From contig NZ_VUNL01000010.1 in NCBI RefSeq assembly GCF_009697385.1, positions 1 to 64,000 on the forward strand: a DNA stretch of 64,000 bases, written 5' to 3'. Shown one piece after another: positions 27,257-37,346 of the stretch (positions within the stretch are counted from its first letter, which is position 1; each line of letters begins with the position of its first letter). This DNA comes from Wylensekiella montiformis (GTDB taxonomy: Bacteria > Bacillota > Negativicutes > Selenomonadales > Selenomonadaceae). The notes under the pieces were generated by a model, which was given only the letters and a program-made list of their open reading frames with translations, had not been told where the DNA came from and did not search any database. The translations under genes and the position numbers were made by a program.

Positions 27257-28921
27257 TTGGCTAAATCAGCACAAAAACTACAAATTATTCCTTTGGGGGG
27301 ATTGGGCGAGATCGGAAAGAATATGACCGTGATTCGGGTTGATGATGAGATACTGGTCATTGACTCCGGTCTCATGTTTCCCGAAGAAGACATGCTTGGC
27401 ATAGATTTGGTTATTCCCGATATCAGCTATCTTTTGGAAAACCGGGATAAAATTAAAGCCATTGTTTTGACGCACGGGCATGAGGATCATATTGGCGCTC
27501 TTCCGTATGTTTTGAAGCAGATTCATGTGCCGGTTTACGGGACGCGCCTGACTTTGGGAATTCTTGAGGGACGTTTGAAAGAAAATGGCGTGGATTCCGG
27601 AAGCCTGCATTCGGTCATGCAGGGAGATATTATCAATGTCGGCTGTTTCAGTGTCGGGTTTATCCGCGTTAATCATTCGATTCCGGATGCAGTAGGCTTG
27701 TCGATTAAAACGCCGGTAGGCATGATTGTACATACCGGTGACTTTAAACTGGATTATACGCCTATTGATGGCAAGATGACGGATTTTCGGCGTTTCTCTG
27801 ACCTCGGCAATAAAGGCGTGCTGGTCATGATGGCCGATTCGACAAATTCGGAGCGTTCCGGTCATACGCCGAGCGAGCGCACTGTAGGAGCAGCTTTTGA
27901 CAAGGCTTTCCATAATGCCCGCGGAAGGATTATCGTGGCAACGTTCTCTTCGAACGTTCACCGGATTCAGCAGGTTATTGATACGGCGGTCCGCTATAAA
28001 CGCCGCGTTGCTGTGTTAGGGCGCAGTATGGTAAATGTGGTGAATATTTCGCTGGAGCTTGGGTACATTCAGGCACCGGAAGGAACGATCATCGATATTG
28101 ACGAGATCAATAATTTCCGCTCGGAGCAGCTCGTTATCGTTACGACGGGAAGCCAGGGCGAACCGATGTCTGCTTTGACGCGCATGGCGATGTCGGATCA
28201 CCGCAAGGTGTCTATTGTACCGGGAGATACGGTGATTATTTCGGCTACGCCGATTCCTGGCAATGAGAAGATGGTTTCCAAAACCATTGATAATCTTATG
28301 CGTCTGGGAGCTAATGTGGTTTATGGGCGCGATAAGGGTGTTCATGTATCGGGACATGCCAGTCAGGAAGAACTGAAGCTTATGCATAATTTGGTGCGGC
28401 CGAAGTTTTTTATTCCGGTACATGGCGAATACCATCATTTGGTGCAGCATGCAAAGCTGGCTCAGGAGCTTGGCATGCCGAAGGATCATATTTTTCTTGG
28501 CGAGAATGGCCAGATTTTTGAGTTTACCCGCGATAAGGGCGTTATGGCAGGTAAAGTGACGGCTGGAATGGTTATGGTGGACGGTCTGGGAGTCGGTGAC
28601 GTCGGCAACATTGTTTTGCGCGACCGGCGGCAGCTTTCTCAGGATGGCATACTTATCGTTGTGGTGACGATGGATAAGGCGTCGAACCGCGTCGTGTCCG
28701 GCCCGGATATTGTGTCGCGCGGTTTTGTTTATGTCCGCGAATCAGAAGCGCTCATGGATGAAGCCCGGGCGCGTGTCGAACAGGCATTGGAACGGTGTGA
28801 GGATGAGAACGTCAAAGAATGGGCGGCCATCAAATCGAATGTTCGTGATGCGCTGGGACGGTATCTCTTTGAAAAGACCCGTCGTCGTCCTATGATTCTG
28901 CCGATTATTATGGAAATCTGA
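27257..28921 (+). CDS. rnj: Ribonuclease J
   Basis: A metallo-beta-lactamase/beta-CASP nuclease with 5'-3' exo- and endoribonuclease activity, central to mRNA decay and rRNA maturation in organisms without RNase E. The metal motif THGHEDHIG is at about H73-H78. Later signatures are HTGDFKLDY, MADSTNSERSGHT, the beta-CASP TTGSQGEPMSAL and VHVSGHASQEELK. The 554-residue length is normal. The start is TTG, with GGAGG 10 bases upstream and no nearer ATG. It is single-gene, ended by a strong hairpin. Confidence 0.95.
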   Translation: MAKSAQKLQIIPLGGLGEIGKNMTVIRVDDEILVIDSGLMFPEEDMLGIDLVIPDISYLLENRDKIKAIVLTHGHEDHIGALPYVLKQIHVPVYGTRLTLGILEGRLKENGVDSGSLHSVMQGDIINVGCFSVGFIRVNHSIPDAVGLSIKTPVGMIVHTGDFKLDYTPIDGKMTDFRRFSDLGNKGVLVMMADSTNSERSGHTPSERTVGAAFDKAFHNARGRIIVATFSSNVHRIQQVIDTAVRYKRRVAVLGRSMVNVVNISLELGYIQAPEGTIIDIDEINNFRSEQLVIVTTGSQGEPMSALTRMAMSDHRKVSIVPGDTVIISATPIPGNEKMVSKTIDNLMRLGANVVYGRDKGVHVSGHASQEELKLMHNLVRPKFFIPVHGEYHHLVQHAKLAQELGMPKDHIFLGENGQIFEFTRDKGVMAGKVTAGMVMVDGLGVGDVGNIVLRDRRQLSQDGILIVVVTMDKASNRVVSGPDIVSRGFVYVRESEALMDEARARVEQALERCEDENVKEWAAIKSNVRDALGRYLFEKTRRRPMILPIIMEI

Positions 28922-28984
28922 TCCGTCGGAGGGTGTTCTTTGCGGCCTTTTGTTTGTGATCAGGGGGCGGGCAGGAGCACTACA

Positions 28985-29035
28985 ATGGGATGCATGCGTA
29001 TCAGGAATAGCAGGCGCTATCGCTTTTTGCGATAG
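28985..29035 (+). CDS. Possible 16-residue Arg-rich leader peptide
   Basis: A short ORF (MGCMRIRNSRRYRFLR) has AGGAG 7 bases before its ATG, and its stop codon lies inside the next terminator hairpin. Six of 16 residues are Arg. It lies in the RNase J-MFS gap. It could be a leader peptide whose translation affects the terminator, or chance. Confidence 0.25.
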   Translation: MGCMRIRNSRRYRFLR

Positions 29036-29049
29036 CGCCTATCTTTTTT
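29012..29049 (+). terminator. Terminator after RNase J
   Basis: AGGCGCTATCGC and GCGATAGCGCCT form a perfect 12-base-pair stem with a T5 loop, followed by ATCTTTTTT. Confidence 0.9.
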
Positions 29050-29149
29050 ATCGGCTATACAAAAAAAGATATAGCAACTATAATTACGAACTATCGGAAT
29101 TCCATAAGATAATAATTTATAAGTTATAGAAAGGTTGTTGCTGAATTCA

Positions 29150-30385
29150 ATGGAAGAAACAAACAGACTTTGGACCAAGGGCTTTATCTTGGACACACTC
29201 GTGAACTTTTTGATTTATATCATCTATTATATGTTGATGGTTATTATTGCCTCTGAGGCAATGACGGATCTTCATGCTTCGCTCAGCGAAGCCGGGCTGG
29301 CTTCCGGGATTTTTATTCTCGGAACCTTGCTGGCACGTATTTTTGCCGGCCGTTCGGTAGAACTCTATGGCCGGAAGCGGATGCTTTATGCGGGCATTGT
29401 TTTTTATCTGATTACTACGTTTATGTATTTTGGCATTCATTCTCTGTGGATGCTTTATCTGGTTCGCTGTTTGAATGGTATTGGCTATGGCATCGCTTCG
29501 ACGGCTACCAGTACGATCGTTTCGGCGATGATTCCGGCAGCCCGGCGCGGGGAGGGAATCAATTATTATGCGCTTAGTATGAGCCTGGCTGCGGCAATCG
29601 GACCGTTTATCGGGATGGTCCTTCAGCAGATGATTTCGTTCCAGTATATTATCTGGTTTTGCATTGCGATGATCGCGGTTTGCCTTCTTTCAGTATTTGT
29701 TATGGATGTCAGGGAAATGGAGCTTACACCGGAGCATCGGGCAGAACTTGAGGAATTTCATATTGCGAATTTCCTTGAACCGAAAGTGGCGGCGATTTCG
29801 GTGGTGGCCTTCTTTGTGGCGGTATGCTATTCCAGTGTGCTGAGCTTTTTGGCGTCGTATGCAGCTGCGCTGCAGCTGATGACCGCAGGGACGTTGTTCT
29901 TTGTGGTATACGCGCTGACGATTACCCTGGCTCGTCCGGTGGCAGGCGTTTTGTTCGACCGTAAGGGAGAAGATTTTGTCATGTATCCGACTTATGTCTG
30001 TCTGGCGGTCGGATTGTTGATCCTTTCGATCACGACACAGAGCTGGATGCTGCTGCTGGCCGGCGTCTTTGTCGGACTCGGCTATGGGACGTTCATGTCG
30101 AACGGGCAGGCGATTTGTGTGAAGCTGGTGCGCGAGGTGCGCATCGGTGTGGCTGTTTCGACTTATTTTGTTGCGCTGGATCTGGGGCTTGGCGTTGGAC
30201 CCTATCTGTTGGGAGCGCTTCAGGATACCGTCGGATTCAGTGGCATTTACGGAATCTGCGGTGTTGCAGCGGCAGGCTGTGCGTTGCTGTACTATCTGCT
30301 CTATGCGCGTCGCCGCGATGCTGCCGGGGAAGAAGAGATGTTGGAAGAGAACATTTCTGTATTGGAGAGCGATGCGGAAGTCTGA
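29150..30385 (+). CDS. Major facilitator superfamily transporter
   Basis: About twelve membrane helices over 411 residues. The motif-A-like loop GRSVELYGRKRML follows helix 2, and a motif-C-like SMSLAAAIGPFIGM is in helix 5. This places it among drug/H+ antiporter-type MFS proteins such as the YwoG/MdtG group; the substrate is unknown. The start is uncertain: ATG 29150 has no well-spaced ribosome site (GAAAGG is 15 bases away), while TTG or CTG codons at 29138-29141 would be closer. It is a single gene between two strong terminators. Confidence 0.8.
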   Translation: MEETNRLWTKGFILDTLVNFLIYIIYYMLMVIIASEAMTDLHASLSEAGLASGIFILGTLLARIFAGRSVELYGRKRMLYAGIVFYLITTFMYFGIHSLWMLYLVRCLNGIGYGIASTATSTIVSAMIPAARRGEGINYYALSMSLAAAIGPFIGMVLQQMISFQYIIWFCIAMIAVCLLSVFVMDVREMELTPEHRAELEEFHIANFLEPKVAAISVVAFFVAVCYSSVLSFLASYAAALQLMTAGTLFFVVYALTITLARPVAGVLFDRKGEDFVMYPTYVCLAVGLLILSITTQSWMLLLAGVFVGLGYGTFMSNGQAICVKLVREVRIGVAVSTYFVALDLGLGVGPYLLGALQDTVGFSGIYGICGVAAAGCALLYYLLYARRRDAAGEEEMLEENISVLESDAEV

Positions 30386-30463
30386 GGCCGTAAAAGAGAA
30401 GTAAGGAAAACGATACGGGATAGGGATTATCATACAGAATATCGCCGCGTGACCGACGGTATG

Positions 30464-30510
30464 ACAGCTCCCGCTGCAGTAGGGAAACTGCGGCGGGAGC
30501 TGTTGTCTTT
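30464..30510 (+). terminator. Terminator after the MFS gene
   Basis: A hairpin of about 17 pairs with one G-U: ACAGCTCCCGC pairs with GCGGGAGCTGT and the inner TGCAGT with ACTGCG, around an AGGGAA loop, followed by a T-rich tail. Confidence 0.9.
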
Positions 30511-30592
30511 TTATGCGGGCATGAGGAAGGCCTTTTCGGTGTTTTTTATCTATGATATACTAAAAAATACGAGTCAATGAAATACGCGATGA

Positions 30593-33500
30593 GTGAAAGA
30601 AGTGATTGCAAAGATGGGCAGCAAAACCCCTTTCTGTCACCTGCATGTGCATACGGAATACAGCCTTTTGGACGGAGCAAGCCGCATTAAAGATCTGATT
30701 GCAGCGGTCAAAGAGCGGGGGATGGATTCCATTGCCATTACCGATCATGGTGCCATGTATGGTGTGATTGATTTTTATAAAGAGTGCAAGAAGCAGGGAA
30801 TTAAACCGATTATCGGCTGTGAGGTGTATCTGGCGCCGGGAGCGCGTCAGGATCGGCAGGAGACCGGCGGGGTCAAATATTATCATCTGATCCTTCTGGC
30901 GGAAAATCAGACGGGGTATAAAAATCTCGTCAAACTGGTTTCTCTTGCCAATATTGAGGGGATGTATTATAAGCCCCGTATCGATAAAGAACTGTTGCGC
31001 AAGTATCATGAAGGGATCATCTGTCTGTCCGCCTGCATTGCAGGAGAGATACCGCGCGCTATCCTTCAGGATAATAAAGAAAAAGCCGAGGCACTGGTGC
31101 AGGAGTATTTGTCTATTTTCGGCAAGGATCATTTTTATCTGGAGATTCAAAATCATGGGCTTCCGGAGGAACGCAAGTCTAATGCCGGGTTGATTGAATT
31201 GGCGCAGAAGTATGGCATCGGTCTGGCAGCGACCAATGATTGTCACTACGTCAACCGGGAAGACAGCGAGTTCCATGATGTGCTTTTGTGCATTCAAATG
31301 GGGAAGACGATGGATGATCCAAACCGCATGCGGTTCAACAGCGATGATTATTACCTCAAATCCCCTGAGGAAATGGCGGAACTGTTTTCTGAATACCCGG
31401 AGGCGTTGGCCAATACGCAAAAAATCGCGGACCGTTGTCAGGTTGATTTTGAATTTGGTCATATTCAGCTGCCGTATTATCCGATTCCAGCCCCGTATGA
31501 AAACGATATGTCGTATCTTCGGGCTCTTTGCGATGAAGCCCTGCCCAAACGATACCCGGCAGCAGGATCGGAGGTACACAGCCGTCTGGATTATGAGCTG
31601 GGGATTATCCACCGCATGGGGTACGACAGCTATTTCCTCATTGTGTGGGATTTTATCAAGCATGCCCGGGAACAGGGGATATCTGTCGGACCGGGGCGCG
31701 GCTCTGCGGCTGGGAGCATTGTGGCCTATCTGCTGGGCATCACGAATCTGGATCCTCTGAAATACGATCTGCTGTTTGAACGCTTTCTGAATCCTGAGCG
31801 GGTCACCATGCCGGATATTGATGTGGATTTTTGCTATATTCGTCGTGAAGAGGTCATTGACTATGTCAAGGAGCGGTATGGTTACGATCACGTTGCTCAG
31901 ATTGTCACGTTTGGTACCATGGCGGCCAAGGGAGCCGTACGCGATGTGGGGCGGGTACTCAATATGCCCTACAATCAAGTCGCGGATATTGCCCGACTGA
32001 TTCCAAACGAACTCAAGATCACGTTGGACAAGGCGCTGAAGGAATCAACGGATCTGCATAACCTGTATGCGTCCCAGCCGGAAGTGCAGCGCCTTATTGA
32101 TTTGGCCCGAAAGGTGGAAGGACTGCCGCGTCATTCGTCTACCCATGCAGCCGGCATTGTGATTGCCCGTCATCCGCTGACCGATTATTTGCCGGTATCG
32201 GTTTCTGATGGTACGTTGGTTACGGAATTTGATAAGGATCATGTGGAAGAGCTTGGGCTGCTGAAAATGGATTTTTTGGGACTGCGCACCCTGACGGTCA
32301 TCAGTGATACCATTGAGAATATTAAGCGAAGCCGTGGCGAGCAGGTGGATATTGATGCGATTCCGCTGGAAGATGAGAAAACGGCCAGAATGCTTTGCGA
32401 GGGACGCACCGGAGCCGTGTTTCAGATGGAATCTTCCGGCATGACCGCATTGGTTCGCGATCTGGCACCCGAAGGCTTTGCGGATCTTATTCCCACCGTG
32501 GCCCTTTACCGGCCCGGACCTTTGGGAAGCGGAATGGTAGAAGATTTTATTGCCGGCCGCCATGGGAAAAAAGAAGTGACCTACATGCACCCGCTTTTGG
32601 AACCCATTCTCAAGGAGACGTTCGGCGTGGTGTTGTATCAGGAGCAGGTCATGCAGATCGTTCAGGTCCTGGCGGGCTTTACGCTTGGACAGGCGGATCT
32701 GCTGCGCCGCGCCATGGGAAAGAAAAAGCATGAGATTCTGATGGCGCAAAAGGAAAACTTTCTTCGCGGCTGTGCAAAGAATCAGATTGAGCCGGGGCTG
32801 GCCAATACGATTTTTGATCTGCTTACGCATTTTGCTGACTATGGATTCAATAAATCGCACAGTGCGGCATATGCGCTGGTGGCCTGGCAGACCGCCTATT
32901 TGAAGGCGCATTATCCTGCGGAATTTATGGCGGCTATGCTGACAAGCATCATGGATACGCAGAAGGTACCGACGTATATTGATCTTTGCCGTCGGATGGG
33001 GATAAAGATCCTGCCGCCGGATATCAATGCCAGCCTGGCCAATTTCAGCGTAGACCATGGAGCCATTCGCTTCGGGCTGGCCGCTGTGCGCAATATTGGA
33101 GAAGCTGCTATTGCGGACATTACGGCTGTGCGGCAGGAGAAGGGGCCGTTCCGGTCCCTGTCGGATTTCTGCAGCCGGGTCGATTTTGGAAAGGTCAACA
33201 AACGGGCAACGGAAAGTCTCATCAAATGCGGAGCCTTTGATTCTCTGCATGTCCGCCGCAGCCAGCTGCTGGCTGTGCTGGATTCGGCGGTCGGCGAAGC
33301 ACAGCGCCGGCAGCGTGATGCGATGAACGGACAGATGGGATTGTTCAGCGATGAGATCATGGATGTTTCCGCTGATCTGCAGCTGCCGGATTTGAAGGAG
33401 GCGCCTCAGTCTGAATTGCTGAATTGGGAAAAGAAAACAACAGGCTTTTATATTACCGGGCATCCGTTGGATCAGTATAAGGAGAAGCTGAAAAATCTTC

Positions 33501-34006
33501 CTGATCTGACGGAATTGACGGCAGATCACATTCGGAATCGGCAGACCGTGCGTATCGGCGGTATTCTTTCAGACACGAAACGCATTACGACGAAAAAGGG
33601 AGAAACGATGTGTTTTGCCACATTGGAGGATTATACGGGAAGAATGGAAATTACGGTCTTCCCCCGCACGTTTTATCAGCATGTCAATCTGCTTGCTCCC
33701 GATACCGCAGTAGTCATTCAAGGAAAGGCGGATGTTGCAGAAGACGAGGTGAAAGTTCTGGCGGATAAAATCTGGCTGCTTCAGGACTATCTGCCGGAGT
33801 ATTATTTGTGGCTTCCGTCCGGTGACGCACAGGAAAAAGCGGCGAGTGAGCTGCAACGGATACAGAACAATCATCCCGGCCGGCAGGCGGTGCATGTTCA
33901 TTCTCAGACGGGCTGGAGCACGGAACCGCAGGGGTTGGACGGCAGTGCAGAAGTTCTGGAGGAACTTCGCAGCCTGTTGGGCAGTGAGTCGGTGAAAATA
34001 CGCTGA
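30593..34006 (+). CDS. dnaE: DNA polymerase III alpha subunit, DnaE type
   Basis: A replicative family-C polymerase. The N-terminal PHP domain (about 10-290) keeps its apparent metal ligands: HLHVHTEYS, ITDHG, GCEVY, YHLILL, SACIAGE and NDCHY. The catalytic aspartates are D408 and D410 in MPDIDVDF. A helix-hairpin-helix and beta-binding region follows, and the OB fold is near 990-1070 (VRIGGILSDTKR). At 1137 residues it is standard DnaE1 size. The frame opens with GTG at 30593; an ATG at 30614 is an equally possible start. PolC is also encoded (57400-61224), so the cell has the two-polymerase pattern of Firmicutes. It probably heads the long block that runs to rpsA. Confidence 0.95.
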   Translation: MKEVIAKMGSKTPFCHLHVHTEYSLLDGASRIKDLIAAVKERGMDSIAITDHGAMYGVIDFYKECKKQGIKPIIGCEVYLAPGARQDRQETGGVKYYHLILLAENQTGYKNLVKLVSLANIEGMYYKPRIDKELLRKYHEGIICLSACIAGEIPRAILQDNKEKAEALVQEYLSIFGKDHFYLEIQNHGLPEERKSNAGLIELAQKYGIGLAATNDCHYVNREDSEFHDVLLCIQMGKTMDDPNRMRFNSDDYYLKSPEEMAELFSEYPEALANTQKIADRCQVDFEFGHIQLPYYPIPAPYENDMSYLRALCDEALPKRYPAAGSEVHSRLDYELGIIHRMGYDSYFLIVWDFIKHAREQGISVGPGRGSAAGSIVAYLLGITNLDPLKYDLLFERFLNPERVTMPDIDVDFCYIRREEVIDYVKERYGYDHVAQIVTFGTMAAKGAVRDVGRVLNMPYNQVADIARLIPNELKITLDKALKESTDLHNLYASQPEVQRLIDLARKVEGLPRHSSTHAAGIVIARHPLTDYLPVSVSDGTLVTEFDKDHVEELGLLKMDFLGLRTLTVISDTIENIKRSRGEQVDIDAIPLEDEKTARMLCEGRTGAVFQMESSGMTALVRDLAPEGFADLIPTVALYRPGPLGSGMVEDFIAGRHGKKEVTYMHPLLEPILKETFGVVLYQEQVMQIVQVLAGFTLGQADLLRRAMGKKKHEILMAQKENFLRGCAKNQIEPGLANTIFDLLTHFADYGFNKSHSAAYALVAWQTAYLKAHYPAEFMAAMLTSIMDTQKVPTYIDLCRRMGIKILPPDINASLANFSVDHGAIRFGLAAVRNIGEAAIADITAVRQEKGPFRSLSDFCSRVDFGKVNKRATESLIKCGAFDSLHVRRSQLLAVLDSAVGEAQRRQRDAMNGQMGLFSDEIMDVSADLQLPDLKEAPQSELLNWEKKTTGFYITGHPLDQYKEKLKNLPDLTELTADHIRNRQTVRIGGILSDTKRITTKKGETMCFATLEDYTGRMEITVFPRTFYQHVNLLAPDTAVVIQGKADVAEDEVKVLADKIWLLQDYLPEYYLWLPSGDAQEKAASELQRIQNNHPGRQAVHVHSQTGWSTEPQGLDGSAEVLEELRSLLGSESVKIR

Positions 34007-34019
34007 ACGGCGCGGGTCG

Positions 34020-34048
34020 TTGCCAGTTTTTTTTTCGAATGATACAAT
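34020..34048 (+). promoter_or_regulatory. Promoter candidate for the dacA-rluB-aroA-cmk run
   Basis: TTGCCA at 34020-34025, 17 bases that include a T9 run, TACAAT at 34043-34048, with TG-n before the -10. Confidence 0.6.
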
Positions 34049-34097
34049 AAAAGAAAACCGTACTTCGGTGAAACTTACAGGAATAGGAGTGTTTTTT

Positions 34098-35324
34098 TTG
34101 AGGGGATTGCGTAGAAGGGATTTGGCGCTGACCGGATTACTTTGGACCGTCCTTTGCCTTTGCCCGAATCTGTCGGCTGTTGCACAGCCATCGGTGGATT
34201 CGCCGATACCGGCCGGCCAGCAGCTTCCGAGTCCTGCCTCATTGGGCGTGAAGGTGAGTCCGGACGATGCTCTCCCGCAGCTGACTGCACGGTCTGCTGT
34301 TCTGATGGATGCCCGCAGCGGGAAGATTCTCTATCAGCGTGACATGGATGCCAGAAGATTTCCGGCCAGTACGACAAAAATCATGACGTTGATCGTCGCA
34401 TTGGAAAACAGCAGGCTGGATGATATCGTGACGATCGGATCGAATGCTGTCGGTATCGAAGGTTCTTCTCTAGGCCTCCGCGAAGGGGACCAGATTCGCA
34501 TGGAAGAGTTGCTGACCGGGATGATGATGCAGTCCGGAAATGATGCAACAATTGCCGTGGCGGAGCATATTGCCGGTTCTATGCATGCTTTTGCTGATAT
34601 GATGACAGAAAAAGCAAAGGAGATCGGGGCGGAGCATACGAATTTTGTGAATTCTCATGGGCTGCCGGATGATCGCCACTACACGACGGCATATGATTTG
34701 GCGAAGATCGCCGCTTATGGATATACGCTGCCCGATTTTGAAAAAATTGTCAGTACTTCTGAGGCGGAATATGATTGGATTCACGAGCCGGTCAAAAAAA
34801 TTGTGAGTGAAAACAAACTGCTTTGGCAATACCGGGGCGGTAATGGAGTCAAGACAGGCTACACATCGAAAGCCGGGCGTTGTTTGGTATCGGCCGCTAA
34901 GCGCGATGGCATGCAGCTGGTGGCCGTGGTGTTGGATAGTCCATTTATGTGGACGGACTCCTATACGATGCTGGACTACGGATTTGCACATGCAGAACCG
35001 TTGGAATTGGTTCGGAAAAATGACGAGGTGACGAAGATCCGTGTGAAGAATGGAAGCAGGGACGAGGTCGCTTTGCAGGCTTCTCGTGATTCCGTGATTG
35101 CCTGCGATCACGGCGAGTCCCCGTCTGTCCGGAAAGTATTGGATATTCCGCCTTCGGTGAAGGCCCCGCTGCAGGCCGGCGAAGTCGTCGGACAGGTGGT
35201 CTATCGCTGTGACGGCAAGGTGGTCGACCGGGTAGACTTGATCGCGAGTGAGGACGTTGCCTATCATACACTGTTTTCGGATGTCAGGGCGTGGCTTTCC
35301 GGACTTCTGAAGGGATGGTTTTGA
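34098..35324 (+). CDS. D-alanyl-D-alanine carboxypeptidase (PBP5/DacA type)
   Basis: A serine DD-peptidase of family S11 that trims the terminal D-Ala of peptidoglycan stem peptides. Active-site motifs are SxxK in ASTTKIMT, SxN in SGNDAT and KTG in GVKTGYTSKAG. A signal peptide lies at residues 1-30. The C-terminal PBP5-type beta domain (about 300-385) is present, and the last residues (WLSGLLKGWF) form an amphipathic membrane anchor. The start is TTG 34098, with AGGAG 8 bases upstream; the frame reaches further back to 34020 but that part covers the promoter. It ends one base into the rluB ATG (TGATG). Confidence 0.9.
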   Translation: MRGLRRRDLALTGLLWTVLCLCPNLSAVAQPSVDSPIPAGQQLPSPASLGVKVSPDDALPQLTARSAVLMDARSGKILYQRDMDARRFPASTTKIMTLIVALENSRLDDIVTIGSNAVGIEGSSLGLREGDQIRMEELLTGMMMQSGNDATIAVAEHIAGSMHAFADMMTEKAKEIGAEHTNFVNSHGLPDDRHYTTAYDLAKIAAYGYTLPDFEKIVSTSEAEYDWIHEPVKKIVSENKLLWQYRGGNGVKTGYTSKAGRCLVSAAKRDGMQLVAVVLDSPFMWTDSYTMLDYGFAHAEPLELVRKNDEVTKIRVKNGSRDEVALQASRDSVIACDHGESPSVRKVLDIPPSVKAPLQAGEVVGQVVYRCDGKVVDRVDLIASEDVAYHTLFSDVRAWLSGLLKGWF

Positions 35325-36052
35325 TGCAGGAACGATTACAGAAAATCATCAGCCGCGCCGGGGTTGCATCCCGCCGGGCTGCTGAGAAAATGATTGCAGA
35401 CGGCCGTGTTCAGGTGGATGGACAAGTTGTCACGGAACTCGGAGCAAAGTATGATGTATCTTCTGCGGATATCCGGGTGGATGGGCGGCGGCTGGCTGCG
35501 CCGGAACGGCATGTTTATTTTTTACTGAATAAGCCGAAAGGCTTCCTTTCTACCGTTCATGATGAGCGGGGGCGTCGTACCGTTCTCGATCTTCTCCCGG
35601 ACGTTCGGGAACGTATTTATCCTGTGGGGCGTCTGGACAATAATACGGAAGGGGCATTGCTTCTCACGAATGATGGTGCCTTGATGAACGGCTTGCTTCA
35701 CCCGCGCTATGAAATTGAAAAGACGTATATTGCCCGTGTTTCAGGCGACCTTGATGAAGCATCATTGGACCGTCTGAGAAGGGGAATTCGTTTGGAAGAT
35801 GGCATGACTGCGCCGGCCAAGGTGCGTATGCTGGAGCAGAACCTCGGCATGAGCCGGGTTGCCATTGCGATTCATGAAGGGCGCAATCGTCAGGTGCGCC
35901 GCATGTTTGCGGCAATCGGCTGTGAAGTTCGGGCTTTGAAGCGAGTGGAATTTGCCGGGCTGACTTTGGCTGGGATAAAGCGGGGGAAGTATCGTCCGCT
36001 TACGCCGGAAGAATGTCGGAATCTTTATCGATTGGCGGGATTAAAGCAATGA
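35324..36052 (+). CDS. rluB: 23S rRNA pseudouridine synthase, RluB/RsuA family
   Basis: Converts a specific uridine of rRNA to pseudouridine (U2605 of 23S in E. coli for RluB). The N-terminal S4 RNA-binding domain (about 1-60: ERLQKIISRAGVASRR) is followed by the catalytic domain with the Asp of GRLDNNTEGALLLTNDG. The 242-residue length fits RluB. ATG 35324 overlaps the dacA stop by one base, with AGGGATGG upstream. RsuA or RluE specificity cannot be excluded by eye, but RluB is usual in this neighbourhood. Confidence 0.88.
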   Translation: MQERLQKIISRAGVASRRAAEKMIADGRVQVDGQVVTELGAKYDVSSADIRVDGRRLAAPERHVYFLLNKPKGFLSTVHDERGRRTVLDLLPDVRERIYPVGRLDNNTEGALLLTNDGALMNGLLHPRYEIEKTYIARVSGDLDEASLDRLRRGIRLEDGMTAPAKVRMLEQNLGMSRVAIAIHEGRNRQVRRMFAAIGCEVRALKRVEFAGLTLAGIKRGKYRPLTPEECRNLYRLAGLKQ

Positions 36053-37296
36053 GCAGACATGTTTTGGTTATAGGGGCCGGTCCGGCGGGAATGATGGCGG
36101 CAATTAAGGCGGCGGAAAACGGTGCCGAGGTGGAATTGCTGGAGAAAATGAAAAAACCGGGGCGGAAAATGATGATTACCGGTAAAGGTCGCTGCAATAT
36201 CACCAATGCGGCAGATATAACAGAGATTCTGCGCAATATTCATGGGAATGGAGCGTTTCTGAACAGTTCGCTGAGGGCTTTTGATAATCAGGATGTCATC
36301 CATTTCTTTGAGGAGCAGGGCGTGCCGACAAAAACAGAGCGCGGTGGGCGTGTATTTCCAGTCAGTGATAAAGCGCAGGATGTTGTGGATGCCATGGTAC
36401 ACCGGCTTCATGAACTTGGAGTGAAGATCGAGACAGATATTGCTGTCAGGGATTTGCTTATACAGGATGGTCATATTGGCGGCATACGTACATCAGCAGG
36501 GGCTGCCGTTAAGGCGGATGCTGTTATTGTCTGCGTGGGAGGCGCGTCTTATCCCGGCACCGGGTCAACAGGAGACGGATATGCGATGGCTGCATCCGTG
36601 GGGCATACCATTGTGCCGATTCGTCCATCTTTGGTTCCTTTGGAAACGGAGGAAGAATGGGTAAAAGACGTACAGGGCCTGTCGCTTCGCAATATCCGCG
36701 GGACGCTTCTGGTGAATGGAGAAAAAATTCAGGAGTTGTTTGGGGAGATGCTGTTTACGCATTTCGGCGTGACAGGTCCGATCATTCTTTCCATGAGCCG
36801 TATGGCTTCACGCTATTTGTCCGGATCGGATGCCTTGGTGGAGCTTTGCCTGAATTTAAAACCGGCACTGACTCCGGAGCAACTGGACGCGCGAATCCAG
36901 CGTGACTTTGGAAAATATTCGCGCAAGCAGCTTCGCAATGCTATGATCGATTTACTGCCGCACAAGCTCATCGAACCGGTATTGGATTATGCGTACCTGC
37001 AGCCGGATAAGCCGGTGCATCAGGTTACGGTGAAGGAACGCCATCGCCTGGGTGATGCGCTTCAGCATCTGACACTGACCATTACCGAAACGCGTCCCAT
37101 TGCGGAGGCGATCGTTACGGCTGGCGGCGTATCCGTCAAGGAAATCAATCCGAAAACCATGGAATCAAAGCTCGTATCAGGACTTTATTTTGCGGGAGAA
37201 GTGGTAGATGTGGACGCCTATACGGGCGGTTATAATCTGCAGGCGGCTTTTTCTATGGGAGCCGCTGCCGGAACGTGGAGTGCGTGGAACGATTAA
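36049..37296 (+). CDS. HI0933/BaiN-type flavoprotein
   Basis: An FAD-dependent oxidoreductase of the HI0933 (YhiN) family. The dinucleotide fold VLVIGAGPAGMMAAIKAA is at the N-terminus, the family block GKGRCNITN near residue 48, a GGASYPGTGSTGDGY segment in the middle, and GLYFAGEVVDVDAYTGGYNLQAAF at the C-terminus binds FAD. The 415-residue length is typical. The physiological substrate of most family members is unknown; the BaiN bile-acid reductase is one clostridial member, but that activity should not be assumed. ATG 36049 overlaps the rluB stop by 4 bases. Confidence 0.88.
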   Translation: MSRHVLVIGAGPAGMMAAIKAAENGAEVELLEKMKKPGRKMMITGKGRCNITNAADITEILRNIHGNGAFLNSSLRAFDNQDVIHFFEEQGVPTKTERGGRVFPVSDKAQDVVDAMVHRLHELGVKIETDIAVRDLLIQDGHIGGIRTSAGAAVKADAVIVCVGGASYPGTGSTGDGYAMAASVGHTIVPIRPSLVPLETEEEWVKDVQGLSLRNIRGTLLVNGEKIQELFGEMLFTHFGVTGPIILSMSRMASRYLSGSDALVELCLNLKPALTPEQLDARIQRDFGKYSRKQLRNAMIDLLPHKLIEPVLDYAYLQPDKPVHQVTVKERHRLGDALQHLTLTITETRPIAEAIVTAGGVSVKEINPKTMESKLVSGLYFAGEVVDVDAYTGGYNLQAAFSMGAAAGTWSAWND

Positions 37297-37346
37297 AGGA
37301 AGCCCTGCCCAACAGACAGGATATGCTTGGAGAGGAAGCTGGTAGA

